From the NCBI RefSeq assembly GCF_002847445.1, contig NZ_CP025430.1:3778501-3842500 (forward strand): a stretch of DNA of 64,000 nt, given 5' to 3'. Of this stretch, positions 35,865-45,299 are shown in pieces. Positions within the stretch are counted from its first letter, which is position 1, and every line of letters starts with the position of its first letter. The DNA is from Paracoccus zhejiangensis (GTDB lineage: Bacteria > Pseudomonadota > Alphaproteobacteria > Rhodobacterales > Rhodobacteraceae). The translations under genes and the position numbers were made by a program. The notes beneath the pieces were generated by a model. It worked only from the letters and a program-made list of their open reading frames with translations, made no database searches and was not told the origin of the DNA.

Positions 35865-36443
35865 ATGAACCGCCGACAGATGATTTCGCTGGCCCTGCCG
35901 CTGATCGCCGCGCCCTCGCTGGTGCTGGCGCAGGCCGCGCCCGCCGCCCCGCAAGTGACCCAGACCGCCACCCGCGATCCCTATGCCCCGACCGAGGTCG
36001 CCATCCGCGACGGGTTCGAGGTGGGCAGCATCGTCGTGGTCAGCAAGGATTTCTTCCTCTACCATGTCATCGCCCCCGGTCGCGCGGTCCGCTATGGCGT
36101 CGCCGTCGGCAAGGCGGAGCTGGTCTGGAAAGGCCGGGCCACCGTCGGGCGGAAGACCGAATGGCCCAGCTGGAAGCCCACGCCCGACATGATCGAGCGT
36201 AACCCGGCCGCCTACAAGAAATACGAGAACGGGATGCCCGGTGGCCCCGGCAACCCGCTGGGGGCGCGCGCGCTCTATCTCTACAATGCCAATGGGCAGG
36301 ACACGGCGATCCGCATCCACGGCACGACCGAGCCCGGCTCGATCGGCCGCGCGGTCAGCAATGGCTGCCTTCGCATGCGCAACGAGGCGGTGATGAGCCT
36401 TTACGATCAGATCCCGATCGGCACCCCCGTCTACGTCTACTGA
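35865..36443 (+). CDS. L,D-transpeptidase (YkuD domain)
   Basis: A 192-residue periplasmic L,D-transpeptidase that cross-links peptidoglycan stems or attaches proteins to them. The signal peptide ends near residue 22 (PSLVLAQ). The YkuD catalytic motif is complete: IRIHGTTEPGSIGRAVSNGCLRM with the nucleophile Cys and upstream His. PTPDMIERNP is typical of the alphaproteobacterial branch. ATG 35865 is chosen for the signal peptide. The next gene starts one base after the stop. Confidence 0.92.
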   Translation: MNRRQMISLALPLIAAPSLVLAQAAPAAPQVTQTATRDPYAPTEVAIRDGFEVGSIVVVSKDFFLYHVIAPGRAVRYGVAVGKAELVWKGRATVGRKTEWPSWKPTPDMIERNPAAYKKYENGMPGGPGNPLGARALYLYNANGQDTAIRIHGTTEPGSIGRAVSNGCLRMRNEAVMSLYDQIPIGTPVYVY

Positions 36444-36444
36444 C

Positions 36445-37497
36445 TTGCCCCTCCGTCTCAGCGATGTGTCGCACCCCGCCCGCGCGGGGTTCGACGACAT
36501 CATCGACGTGCGCGCCCCGGCCGAGTTTGCCGAAGATCACCTGCCCGGCGCGATCAACCTGCCGGTGCTGGATGATGCCGAGCGGGCGCGGGTTGGCACC
36601 ATCTACAAGCAGGTTTCCCCCTTTGACGCCCGCAAGCTGGGCGCGGCGCTGGTTGCCGCCAATGCCGCTCGCCACCTGACCGGGCCGCTGGCGGATCGCC
36701 CCGGCGGCTGGCGACCGCTGGTCTATTGCTGGCGGGGCGGGCAGAGGTCGGGATCCTTCGCCTCGATCCTGTCGCAGATCGGTTGGCGGGTGGAACTGGT
36801 CGAGGGTGGCTATAAAAGCTGGCGGCGGCTGGTGGTCGAGCGGGTGCAAGAGATTCCCGTGCCATCGCCGGTCATCGTGATCGACGGCAATACCGGCAGC
36901 GCCAAGACCGCCATTCTGGGCCGGCTGGCCGCGCGTGGCCATCAGGTGATCGATCTCGAGGGGCTGGCCCGGCATCGGGGCAGCCTTTTCGGCGCGATGG
37001 AGGGCGGTCAGCCCAGCCAGAAGGCTTTCGAGGGGCGGTTGGCCTTGGCGCTCGAGGCGCTGGACCCGGCCCGCCCGGTTCTGGTCGAGGCCGAAAGCAG
37101 CCGCATCGGCGAGATCACCCTGCCCAAGATGATGTGGCAGGCACTCTGCGCCGCGCCGCGCATCCGCCTTGATGTGCCGGTGACTGCCCGCGCAGCCTAT
37201 TCCGCCCGCGACTATGCCGATGTGGTGGCCGATCCGGCGCGGCTCGATACCATCCTCGCCGCGCTGGCCCCGCTGCACCCCGCAGAGCGGATCGAGTTGT
37301 GGCAGTCGCAGGCGCAGGCCGGGGCTTGGGCGGCGCTGGCCGAGGGGCTGATGCGCGACCACTACGACCCGCGCTATCTGAAGCATCGCAGCCGCTATGC
37401 CGAGCGGGAGAAGGCCGTGGTGGCGTTGGACAGCCTCGACGACCTGGAGGCGGCGGCCAGCCGGGTCGAGGCGGCGTTGGCCGGGATGACGGTCTGA
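36445..37497 (+). CDS. mnmH: tRNA 2-selenouridine synthase MnmH (SelU)
   Basis: A 350-residue enzyme that replaces sulfur by selenium in the 2-thiouridine of tRNA wobble positions, through a geranylated intermediate. The N-terminal rhodanese domain has Cys95 in CWRGGQRSG; the C-terminal P-loop is GNTGSAKT at 148-155. It starts at TTG one base after the L,D-transpeptidase stop, an uncommon start that probably lowers expression. It needs selenophosphate from SelD, whose gene is not in the window. Confidence 0.92.
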   Translation: MPLRLSDVSHPARAGFDDIIDVRAPAEFAEDHLPGAINLPVLDDAERARVGTIYKQVSPFDARKLGAALVAANAARHLTGPLADRPGGWRPLVYCWRGGQRSGSFASILSQIGWRVELVEGGYKSWRRLVVERVQEIPVPSPVIVIDGNTGSAKTAILGRLAARGHQVIDLEGLARHRGSLFGAMEGGQPSQKAFEGRLALALEALDPARPVLVEAESSRIGEITLPKMMWQALCAAPRIRLDVPVTARAAYSARDYADVVADPARLDTILAALAPLHPAERIELWQSQAQAGAWAALAEGLMRDHYDPRYLKHRSRYAEREKAVVALDSLDDLEAAASRVEAALAGMTV

Positions 37498-37616
37498 ACC
37501 TTCTGCCTTCGGTGGGCCACTTTCGCATATCTGAGGCCGAGGTCGCCCGATTGTGAATGGGCGGAACGCCAAGCCGACATACACTTTCCACGGGAAAAGC
37601 GATGGAGGGTGTGGAT

Positions 37617-38504
37617 ATGAACCGGATGACGGCGAAGGATTTCGACCAGGAACTGCTGGAGCTTTACGACTATTACGCGCATGGCATGATCACCAAGCGC
37701 GAGTTTCTGGACCGGGCGGCGAAATTCGCCGTGGGTGGCGTGACGGCGGTGGGCATCTTGCAGATGATGAGCCCGAACTACGCCATGGCCCAGCAGGTGA
37801 ATTTCAACGACGAGACCATCCTGCCCGAATACATCACCTATGACAGCCCGAACGGGAATGGTTCGGTGCGCGGCTATCTGGTGCGCCCTGCGGGTGCCGA
37901 GGGACCGCTGCCGGCGGTGCTTGTGGTGCACGAGAATCGCGGGCTGAACCCCTATATCGAGGACGTGGCGCGGCGGCTGGCCAAGGCCGGGTTCATGGCG
38001 CTCGCGCCCGACGGGCTGACCTCGGTCGGCGGCTATCCCGGCAATGATGCCGAGGGGCGCGAGTTGCAGCAGACCGTTGATCCCGAGAAACTGATGAACG
38101 ATTTCTTCGCCGGGGCAGAGCATCTGATGGGCCGCGAGGATTCGACCGGCAAGGTCGGCGCGGTGGGCTTCTGCTATGGCGGCGGCGTCTGCAACGCGCT
38201 GGCCGTGGCCTATCCCGAGCTGGCCGCCTCGGTTCCCTATTACGGGCGGCAGGCGGCGGTGGAGGACGTGGCGAAGATCGAGGCGCCATTGCTCTTGCAT
38301 TACGCGGAACTCGACGAGCGCATCAACGAGGGCTGGCCGGCCTATGAGGAGGCGCTGAAAGCCGCCGGCAAGACCTATGAGGGCCATATCTATCCGGGGG
38401 TGAATCACGGTTTCCACAATGATTCCACGCCCCGTTTCGATCAGGCGGCGGCCGATCTGTCGTGGCAGCGGACGGTTGATTGGTTCAACAGGTATCTGGT
38501 CTAG
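37617..38504 (+). CDS. Secreted dienelactone hydrolase-family protein
   Basis: A 295-residue alpha/beta hydrolase of the dienelactone hydrolase family. The nucleophile is Cys in GFCYGGG and the histidine is in GVNHGFHND. About 60 N-terminal residues lead into the enzyme: a helix, then [16 protein letters not shown], a hydrophobic stretch and an AMAQQ cleavage site. This is a Tat-like signal with Lys-Arg in place of twin Arg. ATG 37617 follows GGAGGG; two in-frame ATGs lie upstream. The substrate is not known. Confidence 0.87.
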   Translation: MNRMTAKDFDQELLELYDYYAHGMITKREFLDRAAKFAVGGVTAVGILQMMSPNYAMAQQVNFNDETILPEYITYDSPNGNGSVRGYLVRPAGAEGPLPAVLVVHENRGLNPYIEDVARRLAKAGFMALAPDGLTSVGGYPGNDAEGRELQQTVDPEKLMNDFFAGAEHLMGREDSTGKVGAVGFCYGGGVCNALAVAYPELAASVPYYGRQAAVEDVAKIEAPLLLHYAELDERINEGWPAYEEALKAAGKTYEGHIYPGVNHGFHNDSTPRFDQAAADLSWQRTVDWFNRYLV

Positions 38505-38509
38505 GCTGC

Positions 38510-39244
38510 CTACTCGACCCGCGAGGCCGTGGCGATGTCCTGAAACATCTCGGACACCGGCGGGTCTTGCACGGTCTCGCCGCTGATGCCCCAGAAGAAA
38601 TAGCTCGCCAGATCGGTCTGGATATTGAAGCGACGGTAATGGGTCGTTGCGCTTTGCAGGTCCAGAATGCCATCGGGCGGCAATTCTACCAGCATATGCA
38701 CGCCCTTGCCGTCCTCGGGCCAATACGGTTTGCGGTAGTCCGCGACACCGATTGCTGTTGCGTACCAATAGGTCGGAACCGAGATGAAGGCATAGCGATA
38801 GGGGAAAGGCTGGCTGCGGTTGGGATTCTCTGTCACGCGCCAAAGGTCAATCGGCGCCTCCAGCAGGTCGCCCTGCAGGTCGGTGAATCGCAGCAGGTCA
38901 TCGGTCGTCATCTCGGTGACAAACGGCAGGTCGGCAAAGGGGCAATCCCAATCGCAGGTGATGCCCGCATGGTTGCTTTCCTGCAGATGCAGCAGCGGGC
39001 CGGGGGGCAGGGCGATCCGGTCGGGCCTGATCTCGTCTGCCGCGTATTGCGCGAGGTCCCGGCTCAGCGCCATGCGATCCAGCAGGGCGGGGATGCAGGA
39101 CAGGGCCAAGGCCAGGGCAAGGCTGGGCAGAATGCCCCAACGCCGCCGCCGGAAGACCAGCCGATACAGCAGCCAGGCGAGCGCTGCCGTGATGAGCAGC
39201 GGCAGAACATACTGTGCCAGATAGATGACCGCATAGATCCACAT
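38510..39244 (-). CDS. Membrane-anchored protein of unknown function
   Basis: A 244-residue protein I do not recognise. Two helices near the N-terminus (about 6-30 and 36-56) anchor it. The remainder is a soluble domain rich in aromatic residues with one CDWDC pair (near residues 97-101). It starts 15 bp after the phosphorylase stop on the same strand and could be the last gene of the nucleoside operon, but nothing in the sequence ties it to nucleosides. Confidence 0.65.
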   Translation of the reverse strand: MWIYAVIYLAQYVLPLLITAALAWLLYRLVFRRRRWGILPSLALALALSCIPALLDRMALSRDLAQYAADEIRPDRIALPPGPLLHLQESNHAGITCDWDCPFADLPFVTEMTTDDLLRFTDLQGDLLEAPIDLWRVTENPNRSQPFPYRYAFISVPTYWYATAIGVADYRKPYWPEDGKGVHMLVELPPDGILDLQSATTHYRRFNIQTDLASYFFWGISGETVQDPPVSEMFQDIATASRVE

Positions 39245-39259
39245 CGGCCGGGTGATATC

Positions 39260-40060
39260 CTAGCCGGCCCTCAAAAACCGACGCAGCACCTTCTCCAGCT
39301 TGGCGGCACCGAAGGGGGCCATGGCCTTGGTATGCTCGTGGCTCAACGATTCATCCGACATGCCAGCGCCCATATTGGTGATGACCGAGATGGCGGCGCA
39401 TTTGAGGCCGAAGAACCGGCCAAGGATGATTTCCGGCACCGTCGACATGCCGACCGCGTCGCCGCCGATGATCTGCGTCATGCGGATCTCGGCCGGCGTC
39501 TCGAAACTGGGGCCCGAGAACCAGCAATAGACCCCTTCGGGCAGATCGATCCCCTCGGCGAGCGCGGCGGCAGCGAGGCGCTGGCGCAGGCCCTCATCAT
39601 GCGCATCCGTCATCGGCTGGAACCGCGCATCTGTCTTTTCGCCGATCAGCGGGTTGGCCCCGGACAGGTTGATATGGTCCGAGAGCATCATCAGCGAGCC
39701 GGGCTGCATCTCTTCACGCACCGAGCCGGCGGCATTGGTCAGCAGCAGGTTCTTTGCCCCCAGCCCGGCCAGCACCTCGAGCGGCAGGCGCATCGCGGCC
39801 GGGTTGCCGGATTCATAGTAATGCGAACGGCCACCGAAGACGGCGACGCGCCGCCCCTCCAGCTGGCCGATGACCAGTTGCGGCACATGGCCCGAGACCC
39901 CGGCATGGGGAAAGCCCGGCAGCTCGTCATAGGGGATGGCAACGCCGTCCACCGTGCCCGAGATATGGCCGAGGCCCGAGCCGAGGATCAGACCGTATTC
40001 GGGGGCTTCCTCACCCGCGCGCTCGCGGATGAGGGCAACAAGTTCAGCGCTCTTTGACAT
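39260..40060 (-). CDS. Purine-nucleoside phosphorylase (PNP/MTAP family)
   Basis: A 266-residue trimeric-type purine nucleoside phosphorylase (XapA/PunA class), splitting inosine, guanosine or xanthosine with phosphate into base and ribose-1-phosphate. LILGSGLGH is the phosphate loop, followed by GRSHYYE and LLLTNAAGSV, and the base-binding region is near FSGPSFETPAEIR. ATG 40060 lies 17 bp inside the end of the permease gene, showing tight coupling to the nucleoside importer upstream. Confidence 0.92.
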   Translation of the reverse strand: MSKSAELVALIRERAGEEAPEYGLILGSGLGHISGTVDGVAIPYDELPGFPHAGVSGHVPQLVIGQLEGRRVAVFGGRSHYYESGNPAAMRLPLEVLAGLGAKNLLLTNAAGSVREEMQPGSLMMLSDHINLSGANPLIGEKTDARFQPMTDAHDEGLRQRLAAAALAEGIDLPEGVYCWFSGPSFETPAEIRMTQIIGGDAVGMSTVPEIILGRFFGLKCAAISVITNMGAGMSDESLSHEHTKAMAPFGAAKLEKVLRRFLRAG

Positions 40061-41009
40061 AGGGTTCTCCGCCCGCGCGCGGCGGGATGGCGCGGCCGAC
40101 AAATCCCGCCAGGATGATGACGGTCAGGATATAGGGCAGTGCGTTCATGAACATGGACGGGATGGTGATGATCCCGAGATCCAGATTGGGATAGCGGTTG
40201 GCGATCGCCTCGAGCAGACCGAAGAGGAAGGTCGCGCCAAGCGCGCTCCACGGCCGCCACTTGGCAAAGATCAGCGCGGCAAGGGCGATAAAGCCGCGAC
40301 CGGCGGTCATTTCCTTGACGAAACCGGCGGACAGCGCGGTAGCCAGATAGGCCCCGGCAATGCCGCAGAGGATGCCGCAAATGGCGATGGCGGCATAGCG
40401 CAGTCGCGTGACCGAGACGCCCGCCGTATCGACCGAGGCCGGGTTCTCGCCCACCGCGCGCAAGCGTAGGCCAAAGCGGGTGCGGTTCAGCACCCACCAG
40501 GTCAGCGGCACCATGGCGAAGGCGAGGTAGACAAGGATCGTATGGCCCGAGATCAACTCGGCATAGATCGGCCCGATGATCGGCACGTCGCGCAGCGCGT
40601 CGGCGAAGGGCAGGGTGATCTCGCCGAAGCGGGCATTGCCTTCCAGCGCGGGTGTGCGCCCCCCGAGGCCGAAGATCTTCTGGCCCAGCAGCACCGTCAG
40701 CCCCGAGGCAAGGAAGTTGATCGCCACGCCGGAAATCAGCTGGTTGCCGCGGAAGGTGATCGAGGCGAGGCCGTGAATCAGCGACAATGCGAGCGAGCCC
40801 ATGATCCCCGCCATCAGTCCCAGCCATGCGCTGCCGGTCACATAGGCGACCGAGGCGGCGGTGAAGGCCGCCATCAGCATCTTGCCCTCAAGCCCGATGT
40901 CGAAGACGCCCGAGCGTTCCGAATAAAGCCCCGCCAGACAGGCCAGCAGCAAGGGCGTCATCAGCCGCACGGCCGAATCGAGGATCTGGATGATGGTCGC
41001 GAAATCCAT
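40044..41009 (-). CDS. Nucleoside-type ABC permease (second)
   Basis: A 321-residue permease of the branched/ribose-nucleoside class that works with BMP-family binding proteins (PnrE/NupQ-like). It has about eight to ten helices and the family segment ERSGVFDIGLEGKMLMAAF near residue 30. It overlaps the upstream permease as TGATG and the downstream phosphorylase by 17 bp. It should form the heterodimeric channel with the 41009-42106 product. Confidence 0.9.
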   Translation of the reverse strand: MDFATIIQILDSAVRLMTPLLLACLAGLYSERSGVFDIGLEGKMLMAAFTAASVAYVTGSAWLGLMAGIMGSLALSLIHGLASITFRGNQLISGVAINFLASGLTVLLGQKIFGLGGRTPALEGNARFGEITLPFADALRDVPIIGPIYAELISGHTILVYLAFAMVPLTWWVLNRTRFGLRLRAVGENPASVDTAGVSVTRLRYAAIAICGILCGIAGAYLATALSAGFVKEMTAGRGFIALAALIFAKWRPWSALGATFLFGLLEAIANRYPNLDLGIITIPSMFMNALPYILTVIILAGFVGRAIPPRAGGEPYVKER

Positions 41010-42106
41010 CACGCACCTCCCCGCTTGCGCATCGACAGGAACAGCCGTTCCAGCGGCATCCGCACCATGTTGTCCAGCGCCCCGGTGAACAGGATCACCA
41101 GCGCCTGGATGACCACGATCAGCTCGCGCGGGATCGAGGTCCACAGCGCCAGTTCACCGCCTCCCTGGTAGAGGAAACCGAAGAGAAGCGCGGCAAGGAA
41201 CACGCCCAGGGGGTGGTTGCGCCCCATCAGCGCCACGGCGATGCCGATGAAACCGGCACCCTCGACCGCGTTCAGGACCAGCCGCTCGGCCTCGCCCATG
41301 ACGTTGTTGATGGCCATCAGCCCGGCCAGCCCGCCCGAGATCAGCATGGCGATGATGGTGATGCGCACGGGCGAGATGCCGGCATAAAGCGCGCCCGGCT
41401 CGGACTTGCCGAAGGCGCGGATCTCGTACCCCAGACGGGTGCGCCAGATCAGCAGCCAGACCAGCAGGCAGGCGCCGATGGCGACGAAGAAGGTGACATT
41501 GACCGGGGTGTTCTTGCCCCATTCCATGCCGAAGGCCAGCGCCATGTCACTGAGCGAGGGCAGGTGCGTGCTTTCGGGAAAGCGCGCCGAGGCAGGGTCC
41601 ATGCTGCCCACCGGGCGCAGCACGTTCACCAGCACATAGTTCAGAGCCGCCGCGGCGATGAAGTTGAACATGATCGTGGTGATGACGATATGGCTGCCGC
41701 GCTTGGCCTGCAGCCAGGCCGGGATGAAGGCCCAGGCCGCGCCAAAGGCCGCCGCGCCGATCATCGCCACCGGCAGGGCGATCAGCCAATGCGGCAACGG
41801 CAGGTACAAGAGCACCAGCGCCACGCCGAGGCCACCCATCGCCGCCTGTCCCTCGCCGCCGATGTTGAACAGGCTGGCGTGATAGGCGACCATCACCGCG
41901 AGGCCGGTGAAGATGAAATTCGTGGTGTAATAAAGGGTGAAGCCCCAGCCATAGCTGGAGCCGAGCGAGCCCTCGATCATGGTCTTCAGCGCCAGCCAGG
42001 GGCTTTCCCCGATGGCGAGGATCACCAGCGCAGAGATCGCCGCGGCCAGCAGCAGCGAGATCAGCGGTGTCAGGATGACATCCGCCCATTTCGGCATCTT
42101 TTCCAT
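41009..42106 (-). CDS. Nucleoside-type ABC permease (first)
   Basis: A 365-residue permease (PnrD/NupP-like) of the same importer. About nine or ten helices, with the family segment HASLFNIGGEGQAAMGGLG near residue 77 and a long periplasmic loop before the second half. It is joined by TGATG overlaps to the lipoprotein gene upstream and to the other permease downstream, so a single ribosome could read all three. Confidence 0.9.
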   Translation of the reverse strand: MEKMPKWADVILTPLISLLLAAAISALVILAIGESPWLALKTMIEGSLGSSYGWGFTLYYTTNFIFTGLAVMVAYHASLFNIGGEGQAAMGGLGVALVLLYLPLPHWLIALPVAMIGAAAFGAAWAFIPAWLQAKRGSHIVITTIMFNFIAAAALNYVLVNVLRPVGSMDPASARFPESTHLPSLSDMALAFGMEWGKNTPVNVTFFVAIGACLLVWLLIWRTRLGYEIRAFGKSEPGALYAGISPVRITIIAMLISGGLAGLMAINNVMGEAERLVLNAVEGAGFIGIAVALMGRNHPLGVFLAALLFGFLYQGGGELALWTSIPRELIVVIQALVILFTGALDNMVRMPLERLFLSMRKRGGA

Positions 42107-42606
42107 CAGTCATATACCCATGTGGTCAGCGGGTCGCGCCGCAGCAGCTGGTCGCAGAGCCGGGTGAAACCCGCCGGATCGGTCAGCCGCGAGGTCACGT
42201 CAAGCGGGCTGCCGCTGTTCAGCAGGTAATAGAGGCGTTCGAACAGGGGCGCGCGCTGGCTGGGGAAGGCATTGCGGTGCAGCGTGACGGTCGCGGCACT
42301 CGTGCCCGGTCCACCCGTCCAGCGGGCCAGACAACGCCCCTCGCGCGCGGTGGCGAGGTTGCGATTGGGCGCTGTGGCGTCGCCTTGCAGCAGGCAGGCC
42401 GAGCCCTTGTCGGTGGTGGCGCAATTGCCCCCCGAGCCCTGCAGCCCGGCCAGCGGCGCGGCGTCAGCCCAGGCTCCGCCGGCATTGCGCGCCAGAAGCT
42501 GGTTTTCCGGGGCAGAAAGCGACGGCATGGGAAGAAGGCCGCCGGAATCGGTTGAAGTACAGGCCGAAAGGCCCAGGGCGATGATCAGGGCGGCCAGCGG
42601 TTTCAT
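42106..42606 (-). CDS. Lipoprotein embedded in the nucleoside ABC operon
   Basis: A 166-residue lipoprotein of unknown function. The signal ends in lipobox GLSAC (Cys16). The mature part has two central Cys pairs (NCATTDKGSAC, GRC) and a C-terminal CDQLL segment, then RRDPLTTWVYD. It overlaps the ATPase stop by 4 bp (ATGA) and the permease start as TGATG. It is therefore locked inside an operon that in other bacteria has no such gene that I recall. It could assist binding or anchor an envelope partner. Confidence 0.75.
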   Translation of the reverse strand: MKPLAALIIALGLSACTSTDSGGLLPMPSLSAPENQLLARNAGGAWADAAPLAGLQGSGGNCATTDKGSACLLQGDATAPNRNLATAREGRCLARWTGGPGTSAATVTLHRNAFPSQRAPLFERLYYLLNSGSPLDVTSRLTDPAGFTRLCDQLLRRDPLTTWVYD

Positions 42607-44252
42607 GGCTGACCTCCCGGCACGCCCTCGACATGCTTCAGGTCGGGCGGAACGCCGGCGCTGTCTGGAGTGCTCTCGGTATCGGTGATCCCGGCCATCA
42701 ACAGGCCAAGCTCGCCGGTCGTGGTCTCGGCGGGCAGGCGTTCGCCCATGATGCGGCCGTCGAACATGACGGCGATCCGGTCCGACAGCGACAGGATCTC
42801 GTCCAGCTCCACGCTGACCAGCAGCACCGCCTTGCCGGCATCGCGCAGCTCCACGATGCGCTTGTGGATGAACTCGATGGCGCCAATGTCGACCCCGCGC
42901 GTCGGCTGGCCGATCAGCAGAAGGTCAGGGTTCCGCTCGATTTCGCGGGCAACGACGATCTTCTGCTGGTTGCCGCCCGAGAAATTGCGCGCGGCGAGGT
43001 TCGCGTTGGGCGGGCGCACGTCGAAACGCTTGATCTTGGCCTCGGCATCCTCGCGGATGGCGGCATTGTCCATCAGCCAGCCCTTGTTGAATTCCGGTGC
43101 GTGGTGATAGCCGAAGGCGACGTTTTCCCAAGCGGTGAAATCCATGATCAGCCCCTCGACCTGCCGGTCCTCGGGGACATGGCCGATGCCCCGCGCACGG
43201 CGGGTGGCGGCGTCGGATTTCGTGCCGGTCAGGTCCAGCGCCTCGCCGTTCATGCGGATCGAGCCGCTGACCTTCGAGCCCTTCTCGGGATAGCCGCCCA
43301 GAAGCTCCAGAAGCTGTGTCTGGCCATTGCCGCTGACGCCCGCGATGCCGAGGATCTCCCCGGCGCGAATGTCAAAGCTGATGCCGCGCAGGCGTTCCAC
43401 GCCCTCGTCATCGACCAGCTTCAGATCGCGCACTTCCAGAATGGCCGCGCCGGGCTGTGCCGGGGTCTTTTCCACGTTCAGCAGCACCTTGCGGCCGACC
43501 ATCAGCTCGGCCAGCTCCTCGGGGCTGGTCTCGGCGGTCTTCACCGAGGCGACCATCTCGCCGCGCCGCATGACCGAGACATTGTCGGTGATCTCCATGA
43601 TCTCGCGCAGCTTGTGGGTGATCAGGATGATGGTCTTGCCCTCGGCCCTGAGGCCTTCGAGGATGCGGAACAGGTGATCGGCCTCGGCCGGGGTCAGCAC
43701 GCCGGTCGGCTCGTCGAGGATCAGGATATCGGCCTGACGATACAGCGCCTTGAGGATTTCCACGCGCTGCTGGTGGCCGACCGACAATTCCTCGATCGTC
43801 TCGTCGGGATCGACGTTCAGCTGGTATTCTTCGGCCAGTTGCTTCAGCACGCCCCGTGCCTTGGCCAGCGACGGGCGCAGCAGCCGGCCATCCTCGACGC
43901 CGAGGATGATGTTCTCGAGCACGGTGAAATTCTGCACTAGCTTGAAATGCTGGAACACCATGCCGATGCCGGCCTTGATGGCGGTCTGGCTGTCGGTGAT
44001 GGTCAGCGGCTGGCCATTCACCAGGATCTCGCCGCTATCGGGCTTGTAGAAGCCGTAGAGGATCGACATCAGCGTCGATTTCCCGGCTCCGTTTTCGCCG
44101 ATGATGCCGTGGATCGTGCCCTTTTCCACCCGCAGGTTGATGTTCTTGTTCGCCTGCACCGGGCCGAAGGCCTTCGAGATGCTACGCAGTTCGATGGCAG
44201 CGGGGGCGGCCGCGTCGGACCGCCCCCCTGATTGTTGCGCTTGGGCGCTCAT
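42603..44252 (-). CDS. Nucleoside-type ABC ATPase (double)
   Basis: A 549-residue ATPase with two NBDs in one chain, typical of ribose and BMP-type nucleoside importers (PnrC/NupO-like). NBD1 has Walker A GENGAGKST near residue 57 and signature LSVGHQQRVEI. NBD2 has a degenerate Walker A-like GVSGNGQTQ and signature FSGGNQQK. That degeneracy is the family norm. It begins directly after the binding-protein stop. The tail past about 510 is a short acidic/Pro-rich extension. Confidence 0.92.
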   Translation of the reverse strand: MSAQAQQSGGRSDAAAPAAIELRSISKAFGPVQANKNINLRVEKGTIHGIIGENGAGKSTLMSILYGFYKPDSGEILVNGQPLTITDSQTAIKAGIGMVFQHFKLVQNFTVLENIILGVEDGRLLRPSLAKARGVLKQLAEEYQLNVDPDETIEELSVGHQQRVEILKALYRQADILILDEPTGVLTPAEADHLFRILEGLRAEGKTIILITHKLREIMEITDNVSVMRRGEMVASVKTAETSPEELAELMVGRKVLLNVEKTPAQPGAAILEVRDLKLVDDEGVERLRGISFDIRAGEILGIAGVSGNGQTQLLELLGGYPEKGSKVSGSIRMNGEALDLTGTKSDAATRRARGIGHVPEDRQVEGLIMDFTAWENVAFGYHHAPEFNKGWLMDNAAIREDAEAKIKRFDVRPPNANLAARNFSGGNQQKIVVAREIERNPDLLLIGQPTRGVDIGAIEFIHKRIVELRDAGKAVLLVSVELDEILSLSDRIAVMFDGRIMGERLPAETTTGELGLLMAGITDTESTPDSAGVPPDLKHVEGVPGGQP

Positions 44253-45242
44253 TTACTGGACCGGGCAGGTATTGTCGGTCGCGTAGTCATGGACCGCGAT
44301 CTCGCCCGAGCCGATCTTGGCCGTGGCATCGTCGATGGCGGCCTGCATCTCGGGGGTGACCAGCGCCTTGTTGTTGTCGTCGATGGCAACGCCAACACCT
44401 TCGGCCTTCAGGTCCATGACCTTGACGCCGGGCTCAAGATCGGTGCCGGCGGTAAAGGCGTCATAGACGGCATTGTCGACGCGCTTGACCATCGAGGTCA
44501 GCATGTTCGAGGGATGCAGGTGGTTCTGGTTGCTGTCGACGCCGACGCCCAGCTTGCCCGCATCGGCCACGGCCTGCAGCACGCCGATGCCGGTGCCGCC
44601 CGCCGCCGCGTAGACCACGTCCGCGCCCTGGCTGATCTGCGCCTTGGCCAGCTCGCCGCCTTTCACCGGGTCGTTCCACGCCGCAGGCGTGGTGCCGGTA
44701 TAGTTGATCAGCACCTTGCCGTCGGGTTTCGCTGCCTTGAAGCCCTGGGCGAAGCCGCATTCGAACTTGTGGATCAGCGGGATGTCCATGCCGCCGATGA
44801 AGCCCACGGTGCCCGACTGGCTCGCCATGGCCGCCATGACGCCGGCGAGATAGCTGCCCTGCTCCTCGGTGAAGACCACCGATTGCACGTTCGGCTGATC
44901 AACCACCATGTCGATGATGCCGAACTTGGTGTCGGGATAGTCGCCGGCGACCTTGCCCAGCACGTCACCGAAGGCGAAGCCGGTCATGATGATCGGATTG
45001 GCGCCGGTCTCGGCGAGGCGGCGCAGGGCCTGCTCGCGCTGCGCCTCGGACTGCATCTCCAGTTCCTTGTAGGTGCCGCCGGTCTCGTCGGCCCACCGCT
45101 TGGCGCCGTTATAGGCCGCCTCGTTGAAGGATTTGTCGAACTTGCCGCCGAGATCGAAGATCAGCGCCGGCTCGGCCGAAGCGAGGCCAGCGGTTAACGC
45201 CAGCGTAGCCGCACCCGCGCAGAGGGTTTTCATCAGGGTCAT
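44253..45242 (-). CDS. BMP-family nucleoside-binding protein
   Basis: A 329-residue periplasmic binding protein of the BMP/PnrA family, which carries purine nucleosides. The signal peptide ends near residue 23 (AGLASAE). LIFDLGGKFDKSFNEAAYNGAKRW is the diagnostic start of the mature fold, followed by NPIIMTGFAFGDVL and GFIGGMDIP. It is the first gene of the operon, with a strong Shine-Dalgarno (AGGATGAGGTGGA) and a plausible promoter at 45300-45329. With the phosphorylase at the end, purine nucleosides are the best substrate guess. Confidence 0.92.
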   Translation of the reverse strand: MTLMKTLCAGAATLALTAGLASAEPALIFDLGGKFDKSFNEAAYNGAKRWADETGGTYKELEMQSEAQREQALRRLAETGANPIIMTGFAFGDVLGKVAGDYPDTKFGIIDMVVDQPNVQSVVFTEEQGSYLAGVMAAMASQSGTVGFIGGMDIPLIHKFECGFAQGFKAAKPDGKVLINYTGTTPAAWNDPVKGGELAKAQISQGADVVYAAAGGTGIGVLQAVADAGKLGVGVDSNQNHLHPSNMLTSMVKRVDNAVYDAFTAGTDLEPGVKVMDLKAEGVGVAIDDNNKALVTPEMQAAIDDATAKIGSGEIAVHDYATDNTCPVQ

Positions 45243-45299
45243 TCTTCCACCTCATCCTGTTGTTTTCTTGTGCGGACGATTCTGCCCGCCAGATGCCCG

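Noticed and set aside
42603..44252. Degenerate Walker A (GVSGNGQTQ) in the second half of the nucleoside ATPase
   Set aside because: This is normal for sugar and BMP-type double ATPases, not a local mutation.
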